Shown here piece by piece: positions 49,800-61,591 of a stretch of DNA of 64,000 bases. The stretch is from assembly GCA_963693315.1 (NCBI GenBank), contig OY856188.1, positions 244,881,926-244,945,925 on the forward strand, in the 5' to 3' direction. The DNA comes from Diogma glabrata (taxonomy: Eukaryota > Arthropoda > Insecta > Diptera > Cylindrotomidae). The notes under the pieces were generated by a model, which had not been told where the DNA came from, did not search any database, and saw only the letters and a list, made by a program, of their open reading frames with translations. The stretch's first letter is position 1. Every line of letters begins with the position of its first letter. The position numbers were made by a program, and so were the translations under genes.

Positions 49800-51273
49800 C
49801 AAGAATGGTAACTATATAAATCTGGTGGACCGTATGGACTAGGCAGTGCACTAAGGGGATGACGGAAAGGGATCGATCACAAACTTCGGGTGAGTCGCAT
49901 TGTAATTTTGTTCTATTTGAGTGTATGAGTGGTAATGGATATGTATGTAGGTGTATGAGTGTGTGTAGATGGATGCGTGAGCGTGATGGGTACGTATGAG
50001 CGAGTATGTTTGTGACATGCACGTATGTCTGTTAGAATTCAATTAGAAACATATAAACAAGAATTGTACATAAATATGATACAACTTATTGTTAAAAACT
50101 TAAAAATAATTAAAATTAAAAATTGATGGCTTATTAATATTTAATCAATCACTTGATTTAGTTTATCGTAACTTTGATGATGGAATGAAAAACAAAATTC
50201 GTGAATCAGCAGTAACAAATAGACTAATAAAAGACGATATGGCGGATGAAAAAGAATGTCGTCCTGCTATTGCTATCATACAAATATTTGTTCCAATTAT
50301 TGCGTCGCTACTGATAATATTGTGTCAATGCGATAATTCTTATATTACATTAAAATGTGAAAATAATTTCAATATTATTTCTGAAGAAATATTTTTTTGT
50401 TTCTATTAAGCTGGGTACCAAATTAGTAAAAATGTTACAACAGCTTTTAGGGATATGCATCACGGTTGTTAAACATATGTGTAGTCCTGAGGTGATTTTA
50501 TTAAAAACAATTCCAAAACATGGAGATAGATTGACATCATTAATGGATTCATGGAATGCGGGGTACACTTATGATCAGTCTATACCAGCAGAAGCCGGTG
50601 AACAGCTTTTTAGTAAATTCTGATGTACGCAACGTGGCATTGAAAGCATTACAATCGGTTACCGAAAAGTTAATACAAAATCCACATTCACAACGAAGTC
50701 ATGCACTGATTTGTGTAAAACATCAATCTTAGTCATTATATTCAAGCCGTAGAGCACCAGATCTTTCGTCATCTGATATTCTTTTCCTGAATTTTTTTTC
50801 TGTCATCAAAAAAGTTTGTATTCTGGTTGTATATCTCATATTGTCATGACCATGAAAATGATATCAAGCCAATTTATTTGATTGAGTATGGTAGCTTGGC
50901 TGTATCGCGTAGTGTGAATGCGCGTGTGGGCATGGATGTGTGCATGTGTGTGTGAGTATGTGTGTGTGTGTGAGTGAGTGGATGGAGTGCGAGAGCGTGT
51001 GAATGTGTTAGGATTATGGGATTGGACGTGGTGATCGTGGTTCTTTTCATATACGTGGGTCGCCAGAGTCTCAGTCTTTCACTTGCTTCTTTATTTCATC
51101 CGTTCTTATCATGTGTTACGCGCACAATATCGACATTTGTGCTGGAGTAGCAGGTATATATTTTGTTCGTCCCCACTTACTGAAGCTAGTTTGGGGCTTA
51201 AAAAAACTCGCTAGGTGCGCGGCCTGCTATGCAACTTCATTGTTTTTTTTCAATGAAGCAGCGCTTCATTACA
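49800..51273 (+). repeat. Element X copy (plus strand)
   Basis: The order is a GC-richer segment ending ACAAACTTCGG, GTGAGT (about 49,890), a T-rich spacer, GTATG-rich DNA (49,915-50,020), and a middle holding a coding-like fragment. A second GTATG/GTGTG block follows (50,910-51,000), then GGACGTGGTGATCGTGGTTC, CGCCAGAGTCTCAG, and the AGCAGG/CCTGCT hairpin (51,149-51,228). The end is the hairpin CTTCATTG...CAATGAAG followed by CGCTTCATTACA. The minus-strand copy at 34,293-35,700 has the same flanks with an unrelated middle. The 74-aa frame at 51,111-51,335 lies in the structured part and is not credible as a gene. Confidence 0.6.
50185..50734 (+). pseudogene. Unrecognised coding-like fragment with a frameshift
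   Basis: Two stretches have normal amino-acid composition in otherwise AT-rich filler. The first (50,185-50,330) reads KIRESAVTNRLIKDDMADE, then ECRPAIAIIQIFVPIIASLL. The second starts after a plausible splice acceptor (TTTTTTGTTTCTATTAAG, ending 50,410). It reads LVKMLQQLLGICITVVKHM and SLMDSWNAGYTYDQSIPAE. After a +1 shift at a five-T run near 50,610 it reads VNSDVRNVALKALQSVTEKL and ends at a stop near 50,732. The last part has the pattern of a HEAT or ARM-type helix, but I cannot name the family. It may be decayed exons, or a host fragment captured between the GTATG blocks of element X. Confidence 0.4.
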
Positions 51274-51279
51274 ACGTTA

Positions 51280-52640
51280 GCTTTGGTGAGGGTAGTCGAC
51301 TAATCTTAACTTTAAGAAGTAAATATCATAGTTGACTGTGATACCATTTCCTATCGAATCGGAACATCAATTCCAACATCAACTGTTAAGGTCAGGCGCT
51401 TGTAGAGTACTTGACTACTACAAATGTGTCCATCTTTTTTTTTAAAGACAAGTATACTTTTCTGACCTATGGAAGGCAACCTTAGATATAACTCCATGTT
51501 CCCGGACTTTTTTGAAACCTTAGATATGGGAGATACCGAAAATGATCTACTGTTCTTACCGAAATATACGATAGACGGATTTAGATCTTTGGTCCTTTGG
51601 GTCTTTTTAAAAATTATGATAATAGATATTGTTGTACGTAAGGAAGTTTGGTGGAATAAGACCCTAGATGAACTTAGACAAAACTCAAACAAAACTGTGA
51701 ATATAACTACAGCACTTTTTCAAATACTCTTTTCCTGTTTAAAAATAATCAATGCACCAATATTAATTTATATAATAATGAAAATAATTTGGCCGAATCC
51801 CAGATCAATTCAATAAATAATAAATAACTTATTGCATGTTGAATTCAAAATATTATTGTCAGACGAATAAATCAATTTATTTTCTTTACATATCCTTATA
51901 TACTCGTAATAATAAATTCTTGAAGAAAACAAATCAAAACAAAGTTATGTTATCATGATTATGTAATAAAAGTGAAAAGAAAGTTCTTATCCATAAGAAA
52001 GGAAAATGTTGTCGGAATCAGAAAATGGGAGGAAAAAAAAACACGCAACAGAAGTAGAAGCATAAACCAAAAACTAAACGAAAGTTCAATTTAAAATAGT
52101 TAATGATGTATAACAAATCACTCATCCATCCGATGAATACGATTACATAAGAATGACTTTTGAAAATTTCAAGCAAAGTGATCCAAAAAAAAAAACTATA
52201 TAGAAAATAGCAAGGAAAAACTGCGGAAAACTTTTGAAAAATACTTTCATATAAATTTGAAAGTAATAAAAATAGACAGAGTTAGTCAGGGAAAGCGGAT
52301 TTTTAGTAGATGAAAATTTAACTTGTAAGTGAATATAGGTGATGACATCCCCAATTCTGAACATTACATAGGGTCCTGGAATGTCAGACGCTGAGTTGTC
52401 AAGAAATCGGTATGAAGTGTAGCAAAAGTAAGTATAGCGAAAGAAGTGTAGCAAAAATAAAAATCGATACCAAGGAACTAAAATAGTTTAAGTGTTTTGA
52501 TTTTTTTGTTTAAATGTTTTGGTTAAAATTACTAACTTGCACATATTGGTAGGTTTCAGTTTAACATACGAACGAAGAAAACTGTTTCTGCCATGTCTGC
52601 CACTCCTTAGAGCTCCTTTGATGCACAATGATTTGATCTA
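51280..52640. other. Non-coding or unrecognised DNA
   Basis: Overlapping frames of 113-115 aa at 51,351-51,816 on both strands, and 103 aa at 52,143-52,454 (minus), lack recognisable domains, signal peptides or promoter context. I do not call them. Confidence 0.35.
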
Positions 52641-52679
52641 CGCTGCAAAAAAAATTCAATAAAATTAAGAAATTATTCG

Positions 52680-52835
52680 TTAAGTTAAGAAAACCAGTGA
52701 TTATTGATTTACTTTCGTTGGCTCAATAAACAATTTATTAATATTACGAATGATTTCAGTTTATTAATAAATTGTATATTGATCCAACAGAAAGTGGATT
52801 ATTAATTGTTGTTTATTAATACAACGAACTATTTC
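52680..52835. repeat. Imperfect inverted repeat
   Basis: ATTTACTTTCGTTGGCTCAA, then TAAACAATTTATTAATAT, is mirrored by TTTATTAATAAATTGTATA, then TTGATCCAACAGAAAGTGG. The arms are about 45 bases with a 15-20 base loop, so it is MITE-like. Confidence 0.6.
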
Positions 52836-52879
52836 ATTGGATTATGGCGCATTTTATTTTCAGTGATAAATTTTTATCA

Positions 52880-55800
52880 AAAGATTCTGATGGGCCATAT
52901 TTTGTTTAAGGCCGCGGACCACCAATATTTTATCTTGTAGAGAGATGAGCTCCAGCGGATGTGAATTATGGTGACCAACCCTTTTACAAAATATAGAAAA
53001 AAACAACATAAACTAAACCGCGTGCTATGTCTTACACCACCTTGATTCTCAAAAGGGATCGACTACCATGCCATAACCCTTTCTATGCTTAGATATTAAG
53101 TTGTCGAAGACGTCATATTCTATAATGGTGGTAACTATAATGATGGCATAATCCATTTTTTGTGGTGGCCATTTTTCATTTGATTGGTTAGGACCTTATT
53201 AGTTAGGTCCGTTCCACCAAAGTGCATTACATTTTATTTCGTGTGGAAAGACCATCTCGAAGCAATGTCAGCTGGATTTTGAGGTGAAGGCACGTGATGC
53301 AAATGTGTTCTAACAAACAATGATACGACCTGCAACGTGCGATTATCTTCAAATGTGGGCCAGCGACGAGGATGAGATCGTGGAATCTGTCATTAAGTAT
53401 CCCGAATATTCACATTACCTTCGCGTTTGACAAGATTGACTAAGTTGGTCAATAACACTGCTCCGCATAGTTCTAATCCTTATAGGTACAACTTTGGTTT
53501 TTGAGGCTATCAAGTGACAAAATGTTTCTCCGTGTTCAGTAGTAGTTTTGAAATAGACTACAGCGGCAAGTTAGCTGGCATCACAGTAACCATGGAGTTG
53601 GATTCAATCTTGGATTCTTGAGATGTTTGAACATATCGTGGTATGGAAACTTCTTGAATTTGGGGAAGTGTTGATCGAATGAGTTGCCATTCTTTGGTTC
53701 CTCGTTCTGTTATAGATCGATCATCCCAATTTAGATTTAGATACCATAACCGTTGAATAAATATTTTCATTTACTTTTTATTTTTTTTTAATTTTTAATT
53801 TTAATTTTTTTCATTGCTGCCGTAGGAGCAAAAATCTTCCCAGCTTCGGATAATACTATTCGTTTGGATAGCGGTACGGTAGTTGCACATAAATCCAAGC
53901 GAAAATTAAACTGATCTTTTGTTGGATCATACTGCAAGCCTTAGCAGACTGATTAATAGTAGTGTCCTTGAATGTTTTTATCCGGAATTCTGTCTTTATC
54001 TAGAATGTCTTTTAATAATTCAGGAGCATTAGATATTCATTTGTGTAGATTGAACCCGTACTTTAATTGTAAAGTTGTAGTGCTTGTTTTCAAATTGATC
54101 ACTTTATCCACAGTTGCTACACCTCGGAATTCATAATATTTCGAGCGACTTGGCTTATAGCTTTCCGCAACAATACGGCGTTAAAATTATGGCGTATAGA
54201 GAAGATTGAACAGTAAGTCTAACCACTAAGCAAACGTTAAGAGATTGTTTGGTTGATTTTTTTAACACTCCATGGTGTGGAAAAAGAATCCATCGTCTTT
54301 GATTACAATTGGAGGCACTTCGATCATGTCACCGAGAGAAAAGTTTTCATTTATGATTTTTTTTATAACTTTACTTGTCGCAAATAAACCGTCGCTCTAA
54401 ACCATTTAATTTTTGGATTGCCATATTTAGTGATCCACTGAACTGTAATGTTTTTTGAAGGGCAATCAAACTTGAAGATGACCCTGGCTTTCTCTGTAGA
54501 TTTTCGTTAAAACTGTTCTTGCATAGATCTTCCTCTGGCGATAAAATGGACCCGTTGGAATTGATTGAATTTGTTGGAATTGATTCAAGCTCCGAAAAAA
54601 GTTTTAGCGTTTCGTCTATGTTGAGTTCAAGAACAGTACTTGTATTGAATCCAAGCAGAGCATCTTCCACATGTGATCTTTTATTGTTAGTACAACCTGC
54701 CACAATCCATCCCAAAAATTGTGTTCTGCAGAATGGGATCGTTTGGGTTTCTTTTAATTTGTCCATCTGTAAGTATGTTGAAGAAATGATCGATACCAAC
54801 TAATATGTCGACATCATTACCACCACCATGGAGTGTTAAAAAATGATAGGTCGGCAACTAAACTTCGAGTTGTTTTTGATTGGTCTGTAAAATCCAGCTC
54901 CGGAGTGTCCCTTAACGATTGCTTAGTAGTTCGACCTACTATTCAATCTTCTCTATACGCCATAATTTTGCTTCTCCTTAAAATACTCTGGATCAGCAAA
55001 CTTATAATTAATTCTTATAAGGTAATTCTTTCCAAGTATTCCAATAAGTTGAGGTTATATTGATATCCGGAAGCGGTGAAATGCACTTTAAAACAAATAC
55101 TTTTACGGTTAATATGGGACCTTTTGTAGGTTGAATATAAACTGATGCCATCCCTTTAGTTGTACCTGCTTCAAATTGTCCAAGTCCTGTCACTGTTATT
55201 CTTCCATTGTGCCGTTGAACCCCGAGTCGTTAAAAGTGAGCTTCAGTAATAAAGCTTATTTGCGAGCCTGAGTCCAAGAGAGCACGACAATATACAAATT
55301 TGCCTGAAGCGCTCATAATCTTGGTAAGAGCTGTTGGAATAATCGCTTGCGCTGCATGGTCGATCTGCAATTGGAGTTAAATGAGATTGCCGTGGAAGAA
55401 CTTGCAGGTTTCTCAATGGCATCTTCCAGTTGCCTTGAAATATCTATATCAGATATATGAAGAAGCGTGTGGTGTTTTCCTTTGCACATTGGACACCAGC
55501 ACATAAAAATGGCATGTCCATCTATTAAGCAGTTGAAGCAGCCTTTACTGGTTTTTGCTATTACTGGTTTTTGCTGAAATATCAACCTTGACTGCTAATG
55601 TCGTCCTATTGTGATAAGAGTTTCGTTTAGTTTCGTTAGCCCAGCGTCTCTTTGACTCATCATCCAATTCACTTACAAGTATGCTACGCAAGTCAGCTAC
55701 GGATTTCGATGTTCACCTTGCAGTTCCATTGCCTTTAAACCTCGTAATACCTCATCGGAAGTATCCAATAACTTTCTTATGTTTAAATGGTTTGCATTAT

Positions 55801-56371
55801 TAATAAATGGTGCTTCTAGAAAACTTCTAATGAATGTGTTTATTTTGTACCGCTTCCGATCGTACCGCAGTCTCAATTTCTGAAAAGCACCGATATAGTT
55901 AGCCCCCGGTATGCTCAAATAACGTAGTAAACTGGCAGCTTCTTATCGTAAAAATTCTTTTACATATTGGAATTTTTGAACTGCTGAAAGGGATGCTGAA
56001 TCATAAACCGATGAAACATAAATATCTTAAAACGACTACTACTCTCTGCCACAACTTGTGTTGTATTGAGAGGATTATCGAAGCGCACATTCAGATTTGC
56101 ATGGTTTAGTCCCAGTTTACGAATTATCTTATTAAGTTCTGCTACTGCTGTAAATAAGGTTGTTCATATTCAATGTCAGGTTGTAACGATTGATCTAAAT
56201 CAAACATGGCGCTTTCAATATTAGTAAATTCTTCCATCAGCCCACGTGGTTTAGCTTAGCCCAGCATTCTTCCATGTATTTCGGAGTTCCTCGTAGAGCT
56301 AATGATGAAGGTCAACTTGCCGTTATTAACCGGACGTTCCGTTTTTAATGTGTTTATAGCTTGTCCAGCCA
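52880..56371 (-). pseudogene. BEL/Pao LTR-retrotransposon polyprotein, decayed, on the minus strand
   Basis: From 5' to 3' on the minus strand the order is as follows. A Gag start (MAGQAINTLKTERP, ATG at 56,371). A DUF1759-like Gag part (55,918-55,697: FIRSFLEAPFINNANHLNIR). A CCHC-type knuckle (55,585-55,460: CFNCLIDGHAIFMCWCPMC, then HHTLLHI). A protease region (about 55,310-54,990, and NDVDILVGIDHFFNIL near 54,800). The pre-RT region (54,799-54,371: ILSPEEDLC, then LERRF). RT segments, including LSKRIVLSEAGKIFAP near 53,850 and RLWYLNLNWDD at 53,750. RNase H and an integrase start (VFPHEIKCNALWW near 53,240). Domain order and these motifs are specific to BEL/Pao. Frameshifts, stops, a deletion and one inverted patch kill it. 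LTRs were not identified. Confidence 0.82.
54826..54985 (+). repeat. Inverted RT patch within the BEL/Pao pseudogene
   Basis: On the plus strand, opposite to the rest, this segment reads TKLRVVFDWSVKSSSGVSLN and then RPTIQSSLYAIILL, the BEL/Pao RT motif around the first catalytic region. The same segment exists in the expected minus orientation at about 54,180-54,290, sharing CCATGGAGTGTTAAAAAA and CTCTATACGCCATAATTTT, but lacking about 50-80 internal bases. So one RT segment is present twice, in opposite orientations. Confidence 0.75.
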
Positions 56372-56589
56372 TTTATAAATTTTGACTGCACTATTCACAC
56401 ACTGATTATAATGGTTTAAAAACACTGGTTAAAGGCAAATTGTTGCACGCGGTATTTTGTAAAATGACGGCAAATTGAGTTTTCGTTTAGATTGAACCAC
56501 GCAAATAAAAGGAAAAATTTGCAACGTTCAATTGAATAGTTTAATTCGCGCAAATTTCTCAGATTCTGAATGAATTCACTACATTTTAT

Positions 56590-59090
56590 GATTATTCAAA
56601 ACACGTTTTTTTTATTTAATTATTTTATTTGCCATTCTATCTATTTTTAAGATTTCATTCAAACTTCTTCCACTCTGGAGGACATTGTACTTCGACCTGA
56701 TCTGGTCATGCACCGGACACACCAGAATCAGATGCTGAATATCCTCCACCACACCAAATCTTTCACACAAATTATTTTCTATCAGATGACGTTTGTACAA
56801 ACACTCCTTCCAGTTGCCATGGTTCATTCGTATTCCCTCAATTGTTCTTATCATTCTTGTTCTTCCAATGAGATCCTTGTAGTAAGGTTTTCTCAATGGG
56901 GTACACACTAGCTCTTTGGACTTTTTCCCTTTCTTCTGACTTTACTCTCATACTCAATCTCCCATTTTCTCCAAATCATATCCTGAAACATCCTGAGTAC
57001 AATTTTTGCATTCTTCTTTCCATACACAATGGCTTGCTCATTCAAGTTGGCCTTTTCGCTAACATATCAGCTCTTTCATTTCCAGTGATCCGAAAGTGGA
57101 TCCGACAGTAGAAGGGGGTTTGATCTGCAACCTTTTTAACATTTCCTCTATTAGTGGATTTTCGTTTGTTTTCATTCGCACTATCTCTCTTACTGTAATC
57201 CACTCTCCGTTATAATGAAGAGGTGAATCACCAACTTCCGAATAAAGACAGTGGATTGGTGTCGACTTTATCGTCCCCAATACCATCCTCACCCATGCAT
57301 TCTCAACTTTCATCAACTTACGAAAACCAACTACAGAACCATCACAATACACTCCTATCCCAAACGCAATTTTTGTGGAAACTAACGTTTTACTTAACAT
57401 ACTAGTCACTCTAGGGTGAGCTCCCCATTTTGGTTTGTTCCCCTTTTTGATCACGTTCAACTTTTTCTTACACTCATCGGCCAGGAGTGTGTTTCTTAAA
57501 GTTCAAGCGCCGATCGATCCAAATACCCAAATATTTAACCACATTCATTTGTTCAATCCTATCGCTTTCAATTCTCACATCTAATACTATTTGTGGTCCC
57601 ATTCTGAAATTCACGCAGCTACATTTACTCACGTTCACTTTGAGGTTTAAGTTCTTCAGTTTTAACACAACCTGTTGTACATCCTGTTGTGCTTTCTGAG
57701 TCGCTTCGTCTGCAGATCGACCCATTCCAATTACAACGAAATCATCTGCAAATTGCAGAATGATTAACTCAATCTCGCTGATCTAGTGTATATAGATTAA
57801 AAAGAGTTGGCGAAATCTTACTAGATTGTGTGTTTCCACACACTCTACTGCAGAGTGGTTCTTTCTGAAACCATATGTCGTATCTGGTAACAAACTATTT
57901 TCATTTATAAATTTCTCCATTCGTTCTTTCAGCATTCCATTCACCAATTTCAATAAAATATTCAACATACAAATACCCCTATAGTTTGTTGCCACTTCAG
58001 GATCCTTGTCTTTCTTGGGTATTGGAATTTGGAACCGCTCTGCATTCTTTCCATTTATCCTGTATTTTATTTTCCATCTATGTCTCATTGAGTACGGAAA
58101 GCAAATTTTGATTTGCTTCTGCACCCAACTTCTGAATCATCCTATAGTTCACTTTGTTCGTCCCTAGAATAGTAGGTTTTGATTTGCCCAATACTTCCAT
58201 GAACTCACACCATTCATACGGGCAACTCACGTCTTCTCTTACATTTCTATGTCATGCAGAAGAATTCCATTCAAAGCATCATCCACATTTCTCATCATTC
58301 TCATAAATTCAAAACCTTTCTCACGGTCTTCCAAAACCACATTCCTTCTCCTACTTTCATTCCTCGCACTTTGTTGAGCTTCTGCCATACATCCCTTGTT
58401 GTCGTTCTTTGTGTCATTTCTGACACATAATTTCGCCAACATTTTCTTTTCGCTTTACGGATGGTTTTCTTTAACTTCGCGTCATTTTAGACAGAGCCAT
58501 TCTGTTTTCGGTGCAAATGCACCGGTCAAAGTCTCGTAAGGCCTTCCGCTTCTTTTCATACCAGTACTAGATTTCATTATTGCACCGAGATTTCACTCGA
58601 ATATCTTTCATATCAACTGTTCTAACGCATATTTCGTTCATTTTCTCTATTTAATTTTCAAGTTGTTCCGCATTTGCAACATAATTCATTCTGAGAATCT
58701 CATCCATCCGTTCCACCCATTTCTTCTCATTCGTCAGTTTACTTTTATCCTTATAGAGCCTATTTTCTCTCACATTAATTTCGATCGTGTAATGATCTCC
58801 ATCCAAATTCGCTTCGCTAACGTTCCAAGTGATCTCAGAGGCTAGCTCGATCGAAGCCAAAAAGACGTCGATCGCTCAAGCTACCCCACCTACTCTCACT
58901 AGTTTACCTAGTTTAATCGCTTGTCTACCGTCATAACCAATTCGCTTTCTTGTATGAGGCCACACAACTGGGTTCCTCTTGCACAATTTCTCATACATCC
59001 CCACATTCGTGCATGTGCATTCATCTCTCGCCCATTCAAACAGTTTTTGTTGTACCTGTTTGTGGGTAACATTCCTGCATAGGATCTTGA
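56590..59090 (-). pseudogene. I/R1-like LINE pseudogene: endonuclease, RT and RNase H remnants
   Basis: Minus-strand order: an AP-endonuclease part (near 59,030-58,910: MNAHARMWGCMRNC and TQLCGLIQES; 58,860-58,780: IDVFLASIELASEITWNV and LDGDHYTIEI, where the usual SDH is GDH). A linker (58,442-58,239). RT (58,124-57,860: IPIPKKDKDPEVATNYRGIC and TTYGFRKNHSAVECV). An internal deletion jumping to SSKISPTLFNLYT, then FADDFVVIGM (about 57,745), VKYLGIWIDRRLNFKKH, and the thumb (57,460-57,200). An RNase H end (ITGNERADMLAK near 57,060). A C-terminal C-x-F-x(3-4)-ED-x-x-H-x(4)-C finger (56,800-56,700). Several frameshifts are present and the 5' part is missing. Endonuclease, RT and RNase H together favour the I/LOA/R1 side over Jockey. 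Confidence 0.82.
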
Positions 59091-59720
59091 TGAAACTTTG
59101 GCAAATGATCCAGGTTTACTTGAAAATGGAAGATCTGGATTCATTTCAAATTTGGACAAAATGGTGTGGGGTCTCCCGAACACCTCTAAGTTTAAATCTT
59201 CAATAACTTCTAATACCGGCTTATGATTTTATGGAAACTTGGGATATAAGGTTTTAGTACTGTTTCCAATATTTCTGGAGACAAACTTCCAGCTTATCAC
59301 TTCCGGCTTAAAAGTTTTCTTTCAGGTTTTTATTCCTACATGTAGCCTACAATTACCGATCGATTTTCATGAAACGTTGATAAAAGCTTTCAAGTAACAG
59401 GAGAAAGATTTTATCAGCTTTTGGAGTACATTGGATAAAGGGTTGGGGTCCACCATAGAACAGGTGGTTTTTTTCACTATGTTTTTTATGTTTGTTGGGA
59501 GCATACAAGATTCGTTCGTCAATGAATTTTGATGACGCTTTGAAAAAGATGCAAATATGTATGGCAAGGAACTGATTAGTGTTTGAGCAAAGTGGTCGGG
59601 GTCCTCCGAGCACCTGTACCTTTTGAAAGCTCAATAACATCTGTACCTGATAATCGAATTGGATAAAAATTGGTACATAAACATTTAGTATGGTTCACAA
59701 CAGTTCTGCATCCCAACTTC
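59086..59720. repeat. Degenerate tandem repeat, about 280-bp unit
   Basis: GAT-TT-ATGAAAC(T/G)TTG(G/A)-AAA and the phrases GGGGTC(T/C)(C/A)CC, AACA(C/G)(C/G)T, CAATAAC(T/A)TCT and CTTCCGG(C/T)TT recur at about 59,090, 59,365 and 59,650. Two to three diverged units are visible. The LINE pseudogene abuts them. Confidence 0.55.
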
Positions 59721-59724
59721 CGGT

Positions 59725-61470
59725 TTGTCACTTTCGGTTAAAAAAATTTTTTTTTTTTCTCGTATAACAGAATTTATGTTTGTTGGGATACTACTGCTTT
59801 CTTTAGTATTTTTATAATTAGAACTACGCGAAATCTATAACATTGGTTAGCTTTTAATTAAAGTATTTGATGGATATTACCTCACTATATATCCAGAACA
59901 CTATGTTTCCAAAACTGTGGTGAAATAAGCCTATGCATTTGCGTCGCAGTATTTTTTTCTTAAGAAAGGAATGAAAAGTTTAATTTTGCAAATAAATAGT
60001 TATTCGTATAAACCACAATTTTTATTGTTGATTTTTATTGTTTTGTTGCATAGGAACATGATGAGTTGATTGTTTTTTTCACTGTTCAGATTTTGTCTTA
60101 CGTCCTCCCTGCCTTATCTTATACCTTCCCACTCCTAGCGATCTATAAACACCCGTTTATGCCTTGAATCACCTCCCACCTCTACATTTTTTTTTTTTAA
60201 TAAAATTTGTTGTGTAGTAGGAATTACAATACGTGTCACAATAACACATAAAAAGCTTTTAAGACCAAGGTCCCACAACAACATACGTTAAAAGGTGTTG
60301 ATGGACGTAAATCTTTCTTATATGTTTTTTTTATATTTTTTGTTAAAGAATGGATAACTAAACAAAAAATCCTATCACTGACAAAATATGACATAGGCCA
60401 ATATTTTATGATAGAAGAGAAAATAAAAGTAAATTAAAAAGTAAATAACAAATTTTTACAAAGTAGCCAGAGCACCAGATTGCATCAAGGCCTCTAAACG
60501 AGTGAAAATTCCTTGTAACATGATCCGCGCGGGCTACAAAGCGTGATATAGCCATCATCCTGCTCTCTCATCGCTAAAAACCTGTATGTAGTCTGGATGT
60601 TTAGTTTTTAAGGGGCTTTTTGGTAATCTTACTGTGATCTCTGTCTTTTGAAAGCAGTGCTCCCAGTAGGGTTTCCGAATACATATATTGTGATTTTTGT
60701 AGAACAATCGAAAGTCTCTATGTCGATCTGCTTTATCAGAGTTTAACATTGTATGCAGCTGTTTAAGATCTTGCGAGACCTTCTAGCGTTATACATAAGC
60801 AAAATAAACTGAGAAAATAAAAACATACGATTATCGGTGTCCTTATCGAGCTGACACTTTCAGTTCTACTAGTATTTGACCTTAAAGCCAGATTCTCGTT
60901 CACTGCCTTTTCTGAATTCTTAGAAGGACTTATTTGTATAAATGTTTGTTTTTATAATACATTTTATTCCACGAGTAGCACAGAAAACAAAAGCATCTCT
61001 AAGCAGAGGTACACAAGGAAAATTACATTTAGAGGTTGCCAGCTATTCAGGTGGTACCGTTTATGTCAGCTATTTGAATGAGCTCCCAGTTATTCTGAAA
61101 GCTTAAGGTTCTATTGATTCGGCCTTTTAAGTTTTAATAATTAAAGCAAACCACGCCTACAGCCTACAGGATGGGTACTAAGTTTCATCAAAATCAAATA
61201 TCAGAACTTATAATTGCTTTGGATCTGCGACTGTGACAATTTGACGTACTTCAGTCCCTGCTACTAATATGCGAGTTAATTATAGATATATCGAATAATA
61301 CCATTGGCAACAGCCAGTAATTATGTAAAACTAATGGTTGCAGTTGGATACATTTTTAAAGCGATTAAAAATGAAAATTGTTATTCTATTATAGTTTGCA
61401 AAATTATTCAGTTAGTTTAGTACCTAATCAGAAGTATTTTTATCAAATTCTATTTATTAAATTATGTCAT
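59725..61470. other. Non-coding DNA
   Basis: The 64-aa minus frame at 60,555-60,749 has protein-like composition (RDFRLFYKNHNICIRKPYW) but no recognised domain or context. I note it without calling a gene. Confidence 0.35.
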
Positions 61471-61475
61471 TAGTG

Positions 61476-61482
61476 TATAAAA
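61476..61482 (+). promoter_or_regulatory. TATA box of the secreted-peptide gene
   Basis: TATAAAA lies about 116 bases before the ATG at 61592. A CAGT-containing initiator-like site (AAACAGTGC, near 61,517) follows about 40 bases on. This fits a compact inducible-type promoter. Confidence 0.45.
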
Positions 61483-61591
61483 TATGAGTGTGGCTGCAAA
61501 ACAAAATTAATTTAAACAGTGCTCTGTAGTTAATGGTAATTATCGAATCGTAAATCAAGTGAAACTGTTTAATATTCTTTGGCAAATAGAC

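Noticed and set aside
51149..51228. HDV-like self-cleaving ribozyme in element X
   Set aside because: The outer stem encloses the whole motif, whereas in HDV-like folds the 3' strand of P1 lies inside. The expected pseudoknot could not be drawn.
51469..51816. 115-aa plus-strand frame, overlapped by a 113-aa minus-strand frame
   Set aside because: No recognisable motif in either, and both being open at once is expected in this composition.
54833..55063. Independent plus-strand gene
   Set aside because: It is an inverted piece of BEL/Pao RT, matching the minus-strand copy at about 54,180-54,290.
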